Positions 1-6,025 of a DNA stretch of 7,306 nucleotides are shown here, in pieces. The stretch spans positions 1 through 7,306 of the forward strand of contig JAIXVN010000056.1 in NCBI GenBank assembly GCA_027483005.1. The letters run 5' to 3'. The notes under the pieces are model-generated. The model worked only from the letters and a program-made list of their open reading frames with translations, did no database searches and was not told the origin of the DNA. Made by a program: the position numbers and the translations under genes. How positions within the stretch are numbered: position 1 is the stretch's first letter; the number at the start of each line of letters is the position of its first letter. This DNA is from Verrucomicrobiaceae bacterium (GTDB lineage Bacteria > Verrucomicrobiota > Verrucomicrobiia > Verrucomicrobiales > Akkermansiaceae).

Positions 1-7
1 CCTGCTC

Positions 8-2815
8 ATGAAGATTTCCACTTTCCGGCCACTGGTATGGGTCCTTCTTGTTTCATCCGCTGAAACGCATGGCCAGGGCTATGGCGAGCAACCGCTGCGC
101 TCGAACCTGAGCCCACTGCCTTACTATGCGACGGAGGGAGGTCGGGAGGTTCACCGCTTTTCCGGTGAGGAGGTGAACCGCTACCGGATCTACGATTTCT
201 ATGCCCGGCAGGCTGCCTACCACCTCGCGAATCCAGAGGATCAAACGAGGCTGCTGCCCCCCTTCCCCGGCCTGGACGGTGGGAGACGCGGGCACTGGGG
301 CGTGACGAATGAGAAGAACACAACCGCTTTTGTCCGCAATCAGGGTCCGGAGTTCACGACGGTGACGGCACGCAATGGCGATGGGGAATTGAATCTGCTC
401 CAGGGCCCTGCGGTGCTGGTTTATGACACGCTGCGACCGGGCCTGAAGTCCACGTTGCCAAAAGCGACGCTGGAGGTGCCGGAGCATGCGTTCGACAAGG
501 GAGCGGACCGCTTCGGCCTGAATCTGAAGGTGAATGGCGAGGCGCGCTTCCAGCAAACCGGCCCGGAGTGGTCCCTCGCGGGAAAGCCAGCGGCGAGGTA
601 TGCGGGTTACTATCTCCATGGCGATGCGGTCGTGCTTCGTTGGGATCTTGGGACAGGAGGGTTGTTGGAAAGGCCTTCCCTCACGACCTCCAAGGACGGG
701 AAACATTCCTTTCTGCTGCGCGACTTCGAGTTTTCCAAAATCGTGCCGGCGGAGCTCGATTTCACACTGCCCGAGGTGGTCGGCCTGCCTCTCAAGCCGG
801 AATCCATCGCGCGATCCGAATCCAATGCGGGCCTGCTTTTCATCCGTCGAGATGAGGGCGGAAAAAGTGTCCGGCATCTGGTGCTGTCGAGCATCAGCCT
901 CACCGCCCGTGCGGATGGTGGCGGGCTGAGACTGTCGAGGTTGCAACCGAACGCCCGGATGATCGTCGCCACCTGGAGCGGTGACACTGCGGATGCGGCA
1001 GCGGCAGAAGAAGGTCTGAAAGCGGAACTGAAATCAGCCACGAAACCTTCCTCGCTGGTCGCAGGAGGACCCTCGCGCTTTCCCCAAACCCTCAAGGTCT
1101 CCGGAAAGCTCAACGCCGATCCAGCCGCGAGCGGACGAGCCTACGAAATCGACGACATCCCGGTGCCGTCGGACAATCCGTATCACGCGCCGATGACCCT
1201 CAGCGGCATCGCGTTCGATGCCAAGGGCACGGCCTACATTTCCACGCTGGTCGGCGATGTTTGGAAAGTCAAGGGACTCAGCGGAAACCTCCAACAGATC
1301 GAGTGGAAGCGTTTCGCCAGCGGCCTCGACCTTCCCTTGGGAATCGCGGTGGTTGAAGGCGTGCCCTTCGTCAACGCCCGCCGCAACATCCTCAAGCTGC
1401 TTGACCTCAATGGCGACGGCGAAGCCGACTTCATCGAGCGTTTCAACCAGATGGACCTGCCCACGTCCGATGCCACCGGGCATGACCTACAGCGCGATGC
1501 GGCAGGAAACTTCCATTTCAACACGCTCTCGGGCATCTTTCGACTGAGCGCGGATGGAAAAGTCCTGACCAAGGTCGGACACGGTTCGCGGAATCCTTTT
1601 GGCCTGGGCATACGCGCAGACGGACTGGCCCTCTCGGACTCCTCCGAAGGCGAGAACAATGGCACCTGCACGATCTTCGAGTCGGATGTCCCGGAGAACG
1701 CGAAATCCTCCGCCAAGCTCAAACGACTCCTCCATCTCCCGCGCGGCGTCGACAACTCTCCGGGCAGCCGGCTTTTCCTCAACGAGCCCCGCATGGGTCC
1801 GCTCGGAAAGGAAATGCTCGGCATCAGCTTCGGGGCGGGCACTTGGTATGAGCTGCTGCGGGACGTCGCCGACGGAACCCCACAAGCCGCCCTGGTCCCG
1901 ATGCCGGGCGAGTTTTCCAGCGGTTCCTGTCGCCTGGCGGTGAATCCGGTCGACGGCCAGGTGATCGTCACCGGACTCGATGGCTGGGGCGACTACGGCG
2001 TGACCGAAGGCTGCCTTCACCGGATCCGCTACACGGGTCGGGACGAGACCCGGATTTCCGGCTGGAAGGCCTGCCGCAACGGCATCGAACTCCGCTTCAA
2101 CCATCCGGTTTCCAAGCCCGAAACGAGCCGCTTCTTCGCCCAGCAGTGGAACGTCATCGACTCGCACCAGACCTACGGCTCGCCCGAATACTCGGTGCTT
2201 CATCCCGAGGAAATCGGCCATGACCGCTTGGAAATCCGCTCGATCACCCTGCTGTCCGATCGCCAGTCGATTTTCCTCGAAATCCCGACCCTCCAGCCCG
2301 CGATGTGCACCCAGGTTCACGGCCTGCTCAACGACGCAGCCGGAAAGCCCGTGCAAGTGGACCTCTACGCCACCCTCAACCGCCTGCACCCGGACTCCTC
2401 CGCCGTCCCTCCCGCTCCTGCTGGAAAGCCCGAAGTCCTTCGCGTCCCGGAAAAGCCCGGCAACGGCAACACCTACCAGCAGCTCATCGAGCACTTCGAC
2501 AAGCTCGCCGGCCGCACCACCGCCGCTCGCCCGGTCGGACCGGAAACGCCTCGCCCCTCCGAGCCCGTCAGCTACCGCTGGCTGAAGGAGTCGCTCATCG
2601 AAAAGCAATGCCTGCCCTGCCACATGACCGGCACCCAGCACGACCTCTCCACCTACCAGGGCATCCTCACCAAGGTGAACCTCGCCGAGCCCGCCAAGAG
2701 CCCGATCCTCGGCATGATCGGCACCAAGAGCATGCCGCCCTACCCGCTTCCCACCGTGGCCCCCGGCATGCAGCAGGCCGTGCTCGACTGGATCAAGGCC
2801 GGCGCGCCGGAATGA
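8..2815 (+). CDS. Secreted PVC-type cytochrome c protein: DUF6797-like N-terminus, propeller-like middle, C-terminal haem c domain
   Basis: A 935-residue exported protein, probably periplasmic. Residues 1 to about 22 form a short signal peptide (K2 and R7, then PLVWVLLVSS). Residues about 60-215 (DFYARQ, PFPGLDGG, GHWG) resemble DUF6797, a domain of large PVC-phylum secreted proteins. Residues about 390-700 resemble sorbosone/glucose-dehydrogenase-type propellers (SGIAFDAKGTAYIS, a DLNGDGEADF calcium-loop-like motif at 466-475, RNPFGLGI). The C-terminus is a single cytochrome c domain with haem motif CLPCH (C868, C871, H872) and probable distal Met909 in KSMPP. This architecture suggests electron transfer or sugar oxidation; substrate and partners cannot be read from sequence. 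The ATG at 8 gives a credible signal peptide, but only 7 upstream bases are visible, so a longer start is not excluded. Its stop overlaps the kdsD start. Codon choice shifts from mixed gcg/ctg/aat early to strongly gcc/ctc/aac from about base 1080. The overall class is confident; the enzymatic role is unknown. Confidence 0.92.
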   Translation: MKISTFRPLVWVLLVSSAETHGQGYGEQPLRSNLSPLPYYATEGGREVHRFSGEEVNRYRIYDFYARQAAYHLANPEDQTRLLPPFPGLDGGRRGHWGVTNEKNTTAFVRNQGPEFTTVTARNGDGELNLLQGPAVLVYDTLRPGLKSTLPKATLEVPEHAFDKGADRFGLNLKVNGEARFQQTGPEWSLAGKPAARYAGYYLHGDAVVLRWDLGTGGLLERPSLTTSKDGKHSFLLRDFEFSKIVPAELDFTLPEVVGLPLKPESIARSESNAGLLFIRRDEGGKSVRHLVLSSISLTARADGGGLRLSRLQPNARMIVATWSGDTADAAAAEEGLKAELKSATKPSSLVAGGPSRFPQTLKVSGKLNADPAASGRAYEIDDIPVPSDNPYHAPMTLSGIAFDAKGTAYISTLVGDVWKVKGLSGNLQQIEWKRFASGLDLPLGIAVVEGVPFVNARRNILKLLDLNGDGEADFIERFNQMDLPTSDATGHDLQRDAAGNFHFNTLSGIFRLSADGKVLTKVGHGSRNPFGLGIRADGLALSDSSEGENNGTCTIFESDVPENAKSSAKLKRLLHLPRGVDNSPGSRLFLNEPRMGPLGKEMLGISFGAGTWYELLRDVADGTPQAALVPMPGEFSSGSCRLAVNPVDGQVIVTGLDGWGDYGVTEGCLHRIRYTGRDETRISGWKACRNGIELRFNHPVSKPETSRFFAQQWNVIDSHQTYGSPEYSVLHPEEIGHDRLEIRSITLLSDRQSIFLEIPTLQPAMCTQVHGLLNDAAGKPVQVDLYATLNRLHPDSSAVPPAPAGKPEVLRVPEKPGNGNTYQQLIEHFDKLAGRTTAARPVGPETPRPSEPVSYRWLKESLIEKQCLPCHMTGTQHDLSTYQGILTKVNLAEPAKSPILGMIGTKSMPPYPLPTVAPGMQQAVLDWIKAGAPE

Positions 2816-3843
2816 AGTCCGGCTCATCTTCAAGCTTGGACCTTTCCAGAGCCGATGATCATGCTCCGCCCATGGACGCGATTGAAAAAGCCCGCCGCGT
2901 GATCGGCATCGAGACGGAATCCCTGCAACGGCTTGCAGACCGTCTCGATGACTCCTTCGGGCAGGCCGTGACGCTGCTCAAGGAAACCCTCGATCGCCGC
3001 AACAAGATCGTCGTCATCGGCGTCGGAAAATCCGGAAACATCGGTCACAAGATCGCCGCCACGCTCAATTCCACCGGTGCCACCGCAGTCGTCCTCAATT
3101 CCCTCAACGCCCTCCACGGCGACCTCGGCCTGCTTTCCGATGGCGATGCCGTCGTCGCCCTTTCCTACTCCGGGGAAACCGCCGAGCTCCTCGACCTGCT
3201 GCCTTTCATCAAGCGCTTCGACGTCCGCCTCATCGCCCTCACCGGCAGGACCGACTCCACCCTCTCGAAGCACAGCGACCTCACCCTCGACACCTCCGTC
3301 GAACGCGAGGCCTGCCCGCTCAACCTCGCTCCCACCTCCTCGTCCACCGCCATGCTCGTCATGGGCGACGCCCTCGCGATGGTCCTGTTGGAGGCCCGCG
3401 GCTTCACCGAGGAGGACTTCGCCCGCTACCACCCCGGCGGCGCGCTCGGTCGGGCCCTTCTCACCAAGGTTTCCGACATCATGCGCATCGGCGGAGAACT
3501 CGCCACCGTCGGCGAAAGCGCCACCATCCGCGAAGTCCTCGCCGCCATGACCGCCGCCCGCTCCGGTGCCTGCCTGATCCTTTCCGGAAATGGCGCGCTC
3601 GCCGGCATTTTCACCCATGGCGACTTCGCCCGCTGCTTCCAGCAGAACGCCGATCTCGCCGACCGCCCCGTCGCCGACTTCATGACCCGCAAGCCAGTCA
3701 GCGTCCACGCCGACTCCCTCGCCGCCGAAGCCGTGAAAACCATCGGCCGCAACCGCATTGATGACGTCGTGGTCCTCGACGCCGACGGCCGCCCGGTCGG
3801 CCTGATCGACAGCCAGGACCTCGCCCGGCTGAAAATCGTCTGA
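2812..3843 (+). CDS. kdsD: Arabinose-5-phosphate isomerase KdsD/KpsF/GutQ family (SIS domain plus two CBS domains)
   Basis: Interconverts D-ribulose 5-phosphate and D-arabinose 5-phosphate, the first step of CMP-Kdo synthesis for lipopolysaccharide, in the cytoplasm. From the ATG at 2812 it has 343 residues. A SIS sugar-isomerase domain (about 55-195) carries GVGKSGNIGHK, ALHGDLG, SYSGETAE, EACPLNLAPTSSSTA and HPGGALGR; two CBS domains follow (about 221-275 and 286-340). K73, E125, E166 and H207 align with E. coli KdsD residues K59, E111, E152 and H193, recalled from the literature as active-site residues. Two starts are possible. The ATG at 2812 overlaps the upstream stop (ATGA), which favours translational coupling. 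The ATG at 2872 gives 323 residues, nearer the usual family length, and removes a low-complexity serine-rich leader. Neither has a clear Shine-Dalgarno sequence. The segment before HGDLG reads NSLNA, where the family usually has a proline and an acidic residue. GutQ and KpsF paralogues cannot be separated by sequence alone; no kdsA, kdsB or kdsC lies alongside. Confidence 0.95.
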   Translation: MKSGSSSSLDLSRADDHAPPMDAIEKARRVIGIETESLQRLADRLDDSFGQAVTLLKETLDRRNKIVVIGVGKSGNIGHKIAATLNSTGATAVVLNSLNALHGDLGLLSDGDAVVALSYSGETAELLDLLPFIKRFDVRLIALTGRTDSTLSKHSDLTLDTSVEREACPLNLAPTSSSTAMLVMGDALAMVLLEARGFTEEDFARYHPGGALGRALLTKVSDIMRIGGELATVGESATIREVLAAMTAARSGACLILSGNGALAGIFTHGDFARCFQQNADLADRPVADFMTRKPVSVHADSLAAEAVKTIGRNRIDDVVVLDADGRPVGLIDSQDLARLKIV

Positions 3844-3857
3844 ACCGCCCATCGCCC

Positions 3858-3890
3858 CCTTGATTCTTTAACTTCCCCAAAGTATCAAGG
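3858..3890 (+). other. Hairpin between kdsD and the HELTH membrane protein gene
   Basis: An inverted repeat fills most of the 57-base spacer. The 7-base arms ccttgat (3858-3864) and atcaagg (3884-3890) are perfect complements; after one T-T mismatch, cttt (3866-3869) pairs with aaag (3879-3882) around a 9-base loop. No T-run follows, so it is not a canonical intrinsic terminator. It could protect the kdsD 3' end, act as a weak attenuator, or mask the start region of the next gene, whose ATG is only 10 bases beyond the stem. The structure is seen in the sequence; the role is inferred. Confidence 0.4.
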
Positions 3891-3900
3891 CGGCCACCGA

Positions 3901-4902
3901 ATGGCCCGGCCCCGCTCCATCAAGCTCTCCGATCGATTGGCGGAAAACCGTCGTCGGCCCCGCCCCTCGTTCGCCGAGGTCCTGCGGGCCGCAAACCAGC
4001 GCGCACACGACAAGGCCAATCGCCGGATCGGAAAGCGCAGCCAGAAATCCATCCAGGCCGAGAACCCCCGCACTCTCGACCAGGAGAACCGTCGGCTCGA
4101 CAAAAAGCGCGGCCAGAAGTCCATCCAGGCCGCCATCGCCTCCTCAAGCCCGGCTCCATCCGAGGTTGCGGAAGGCGAATACGAGTTCGACCGCATCCCT
4201 TTCCTCAACCGCCTCATGCGTTGGATCTTCGGGTTGATCCTCGTCCCCTTTGGAGTGGTGACCACCTTCACGTTCTTCGGACAGTTTTCCCGAGCCGCCA
4301 TCGACCGCGATTTCTGGCAAACCTCCGAGTTCTGGTACTTCGCCACTGGTGCCCTGGTGATGGGCGGCTGGTTCTTCTCCGGCCTGCTGCAATCCGTCTT
4401 CCTCTATCTCTATGTCCTCGGCCACGAACTCACTCATGCGATGTTCGTCTACCTGTTCTGTGGGAAAGTCACCGAAATGCATGTCAGCCTTGAGGGCGGC
4501 TACATCACCACCAACAAGACCAATCTGATCATCGCGCTCTCCCCCTACTTCGTGCCGTTCTGGTCCGTCGTCGCCGTCGCGGTCTTCATGCTATTCCGCC
4601 ACACCACCGGCCTGCCTGTCCATGCCGACAAGGTGCTCTTCGCCGCCACCGGTGTCACCTGGACCTTCCACTTCGTCTGGACCCTTTGGATGATCCCGCG
4701 CGATCAACCGGACCTGAAGGAAAACGGCACCTTCTTTTCCCTGGTCGTCATCTACCTCGCCAATCTTCTCGTCATGGCCCTGCTGCTCTGCCTTGCGTCC
4801 GGATCCCCCTGGCAAAGTGCCAGGGACTTCGCCCACGAATGGATCCGCCACGCCGCCGTGGGGGGCGAGATCGCATGGAGATGGATCGCGGATCGGAGAT
4901 AA
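3901..4902 (+). CDS. Polytopic membrane protein with HELTH zinc-metallopeptidase motif (M50-like, uncharacterised)
   Basis: A 333-residue inner-membrane protein. Residues 1-100 are hydrophilic and very basic and contain two copies of an NRR-x-x-K-basic-QKSIQA unit (40-53 and 63-77). The rest holds about five hydrophobic segments, roughly 104-127, 145-173 (possibly two), 207-233, 245-265 and 278-300. The motif HELTH (H175, E176, H179) sits at the end of a hydrophobic stretch, matching the HExxH site of M50 intramembrane proteases, and is followed by a conserved-looking LSPYFVPF. The usual M50 third-ligand motif (NPxP or LDG) is not evident; H257 or D268/D271 are conceivable ligands. A regulated intramembrane protease or a protease-derived membrane protein are both possible; substrate unknown. 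The ATG at 3901 follows the preceding hairpin closely and has no Shine-Dalgarno sequence. The real gene status is strong (membrane topology, codon use); activity is inferred from the motif only. Confidence 0.9.
   Translation: MARPRSIKLSDRLAENRRRPRPSFAEVLRAANQRAHDKANRRIGKRSQKSIQAENPRTLDQENRRLDKKRGQKSIQAAIASSSPAPSEVAEGEYEFDRIPFLNRLMRWIFGLILVPFGVVTTFTFFGQFSRAAIDRDFWQTSEFWYFATGALVMGGWFFSGLLQSVFLYLYVLGHELTHAMFVYLFCGKVTEMHVSLEGGYITTNKTNLIIALSPYFVPFWSVVAVAVFMLFRHTTGLPVHADKVLFAATGVTWTFHFVWTLWMIPRDQPDLKENGTFFSLVVIYLANLLVMALLLCLASGSPWQSARDFAHEWIRHAAVGGEIAWRWIADRR
4018..4131 (+). repeat. Two in-frame copies of a basic coding repeat
   Basis: Within the N-terminal cytoplasmic-looking region of the HELTH membrane protein, 4018-4059 (encoding NRRIGKRSQKSIQA) and 4087-4131 (encoding NRRLDKKRGQKSIQA) are related by duplication. 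At the DNA level both end in nearly identical versions of cagaartccatccaggcc. The 27-base intervening segment encodes ENPRTLDQE. The copies differ by one inserted codon and several substitutions, so this is an old or selected duplication, not a recent one. A further partial match upstream (QRAHDKANRR) hints that the region grew by repetition. Confidence 0.6.
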
Positions 4903-4944
4903 GGAATCCAGATCCCCTGGCCCAATCGAGCAGCGGTCAGCGTC

Positions 4945-5057
4945 ATTGACGATTGATGACTGACGATTGCTGAATTTTGAAAGGAATAAGCCTCTTCAAA
5001 TCAAAAATCAGCAATCAACAATCGTCATTCATCAATCCCGATCTCAAATCCCCGATC
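4945..5057. repeat. Diverged inverted repeat made of heptanucleotide units
   Basis: The spacer 4903-5138 holds a patterned AT-rich block, unlike the surrounding GC-rich genes. The left side reads as consecutive 7-mers ATTGACG, ATTGATG, ACTGACG, ATTGCTG (4945-4972). The right side reads as the complementary type CAGCAAT, CAACAAT, CGTCATT, CATCAAT (5009-5036), then CCCGATC, TCAAATC, CCCGATC (5037-5057). The arms 4951-4978 and 5003-5037 are reverse complements apart from two mismatches and one extra heptamer (aacaatc, 5017-5023) in the right arm. Between them tttgaaagg and cctcttcaaa can continue the stem around a loop of about 6 bases. RNA from either strand could fold into a long hairpin. Heptameric intergenic repeats are known from cyanobacteria; whether this is a dispersed family here cannot be told from one copy. 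Nothing else is recognised in this spacer. Confidence 0.65.
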
Positions 5058-5138
5058 CTCTTCCAAAATCGTCACCCTTCCCGACCTGCGACCTCGGGAG
5101 AAAAGGTTAAGTTCCGCGTGCTGACCCCCTTGCACGCC

Positions 5139-5525
5139 ATGAACGACCTCATCCACCCTGCCCCCATTCCCGACAACACACCAGTCGCCACCGAACTTAC
5201 CTTTGAGGAGAGCTGGGACTCCGCCGCCATCGCCGAGCTCATCCGCTCGAAATCCAGCCAGGGCGAAACCCCGGCCTTCCTCTTCCTCGGCAAGACCGAA
5301 ACCGCCCTCCTTCGCGAGCATTTGGCGGAAGCCTTCGGCGAGGAGGCCGTCGCCACCCTCAAGGCCTCCTACTATCGCGGCCTCGAAGTCATCCCTTTGG
5401 AATGCCCGTCCTTCGTCTTCACCGGGGGCCGCAAAACCCGCCGCATCCTCCAGGATCCCATTTCACACCGCCCCGCCTGGCAGGACCGCGAAATCTCCGG
5501 CCTCTGGCAGATGCGGATCGACTGA
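5139..5525 (+). CDS. Hypothetical protein, 128 residues, soluble
   Basis: I do not recognise this protein. The chosen ATG at 5139 gives 128 residues with gene-like codon use (gcc/ctc/cgc third-position bias). An in-frame TTG at 4977 would start inside the repeat hairpin and give a low-complexity Ser/Asn/Pro leader, so it was not used. There is no signal peptide, membrane segment or cysteine pair; the single cysteine is C89. Likely structure, by inspection: an acidic helix near 22-38, a strand PAFLFLG (45-51), an amphipathic helix 53-75 (TETALLREHLAEAFGEEAVATL), a strand pair around YYRGLEVIPLE (78-88) and SFVFTGG (91-97), then a basic GRKTRRI stretch and a Trp-containing tail. The helix followed by Y-x-G-x-x-V-I is loosely reminiscent of small phage-derived structural proteins, but this is weak. 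No clear ribosome binding site is seen. It is flanked by the repeat block upstream and the L31 promoter region downstream, which gives no functional clue. Confidence 0.72.
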   Translation: MNDLIHPAPIPDNTPVATELTFEESWDSAAIAELIRSKSSQGETPAFLFLGKTETALLREHLAEAFGEEAVATLKASYYRGLEVIPLECPSFVFTGGRKTRRILQDPISHRPAWQDREISGLWQMRID

Positions 5526-5570
5526 ATTTCTTTTCATTTCGAATTTCATACCTTCCCCCCGCCCCTCTGC

Positions 5571-5599
5571 TTGACAGGTCGGGAAATTTGGCCATTCTC
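5571..5599 (+). promoter_or_regulatory. Candidate sigma-70-type promoter for the L31 gene
   Basis: A perfect -35 hexamer ttgaca lies at 5571-5576. The -10 region is weak: cattct (5593-5598, 16-base spacing) or attctc (5594-5599, 17-base spacing), with only about half the TATAAT positions matched. AT-rich sequence with two gaatttc words lies upstream (5524-5550). A transcript starting near 5606 would have a leader of about 35 bases before the L31 ATG. The -35 is seen; the promoter assignment is inferred. Confidence 0.45.
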
Positions 5600-5623
5600 C
5601 CGCCCCCGCCGCGTCGGAAACGT

Positions 5624-5628
5624 GGAGG
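5624..5628 (+). promoter_or_regulatory. Shine-Dalgarno sequence of the L31 gene
   Basis: ggagg at 5624-5628, within tggagga, lies 12 bases before the ATG at 5641. It is the only strong Shine-Dalgarno match preceding any gene in this window, consistent with high translation of a ribosomal protein. Confidence 0.6.
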
Positions 5629-5640
5629 AACCGCATTCTC

Positions 5641-5913
5641 ATGAAAAAGGATCTTCATCCCAAATACAACCCGGCTGTGTTCGTCGACATGACGACCGGT
5701 GCGCGTTTCATCACCCGCTCCACCAAGGAGTCGGCCAAGAAGGAAATCATCGACGGCGTTGAGCACAACGTCATCTCGATGGGTATCACCTCGAATTCCC
5801 ATCCGTTCTTCACGGGTCAGAAGCAGTTCGTCGATACCGAAGGTCGCATCGACAAATTCACCAAGCGCTTCGGAGCCGTCCGCCGCGCCGGCAAGCCGAA
5901 GCTCGAAGCCTGA
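5641..5913 (+). CDS. rpmE2: 50S ribosomal protein bL31, type B (cysteine-free form)
   Basis: Structural protein of the large ribosomal subunit, part of the contacts between the subunits. The 90 residues fit type B L31, which carries an insertion relative to type A. Diagnostic stretches are MKKDLHPKY at the start, FITRSTKES (23-31), SSxSHPF-like SNSHPFFTG (51-59) and DTEGRIDKFTKRFG (65-78). No cysteine is present anywhere, so the zinc-ribbon CxxC pairs of the zinc-binding L31 form are absent. In many bacteria such zinc-independent paralogues are induced by zinc starvation through Zur, but no convincing Zur-type palindrome was found upstream here, and this may be the only L31 of the organism. 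The ATG at 5641 is preceded by GGAGG and matches the family N-terminus. The gene appears monocistronic, with a promoter candidate upstream and a terminator downstream. Confidence 0.97.
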   Translation: MKKDLHPKYNPAVFVDMTTGARFITRSTKESAKKEIIDGVEHNVISMGITSNSHPFFTGQKQFVDTEGRIDKFTKRFGAVRRAGKPKLEA

Positions 5914-5920
5914 GGCCGCC

Positions 5921-5939
5921 CACCGGACCCGCTCCGGTG
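5921..5939 (+). other. Short perfect hairpin just after the L31 stop
   Basis: caccgga (5921-5927) and tccggtg (5933-5939) form a 7-base perfect stem with a 5-base loop, starting 7 bases after the L31 stop codon. There is no T-run, so on its own it is unlikely to terminate; it may stabilise the 3' end of the transcript ahead of the real terminator. Confidence 0.4.
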
Positions 5940-5953
5940 ACCACGGATTTCCC

Positions 5954-5990
5954 AAAACGCCCGTCCGCTCCCTGCGGCCGGGCGTTTTGC
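5954..5990 (+). terminator. Intrinsic terminator of the L31 gene
   Basis: A perfect 10-base stem aaaacgcccg (5954-5963) / cgggcgtttt (5979-5988), with an inner 4-base stem ccgc (5965-5968) / gcgg (5974-5977) closing a 5-base loop. The GC-rich core is followed by TTTT then gctt on the + strand, and an A-run precedes it, so it could also work on the minus strand. It lies 40 bases after the L31 stop. Confidence 0.85.
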
Positions 5991-6025
5991 TTGGCGTCCG
6001 CCCCTTCCAACGCTTTCCTCCTCCC

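Noticed and set aside
53..946. Minus-strand open frame (297 codons) opposite the start of gene 1
   Set aside because: Arg/Gln-rich translation without motifs; the + strand frame carries the signal peptide and DUF6797-like sequence.
2305..2811. Upstream extension of the kdsD frame into gene 1
   Set aside because: Arg/Pro/His-rich out-of-frame translation of the cytochrome gene; no KdsD family member has such a segment.
1487..2833. Long minus-strand open frame (448 codons) opposite gene 1
   Set aside because: Antisense of a well-supported gene in GC-rich sequence with strong third-position C bias, which removes stops in this opposite frame; its composition (Gly/Val/Asp/His-rich) has no recognisable motif.
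2830..3852. Minus-strand open frame (340 codons) opposite kdsD
   Set aside because: Low-complexity Gly/Glu/Val/Ala/Asp shadow of kdsD; no domain, and kdsD motifs on the + strand are unambiguous.
4977..5138. N-terminal extension of the 128-residue protein from a TTG at 4977
   Set aside because: It would start inside the repeat hairpin and translate repetitive AT-rich DNA; codon bias becomes gene-like only around the ATG at 5139.
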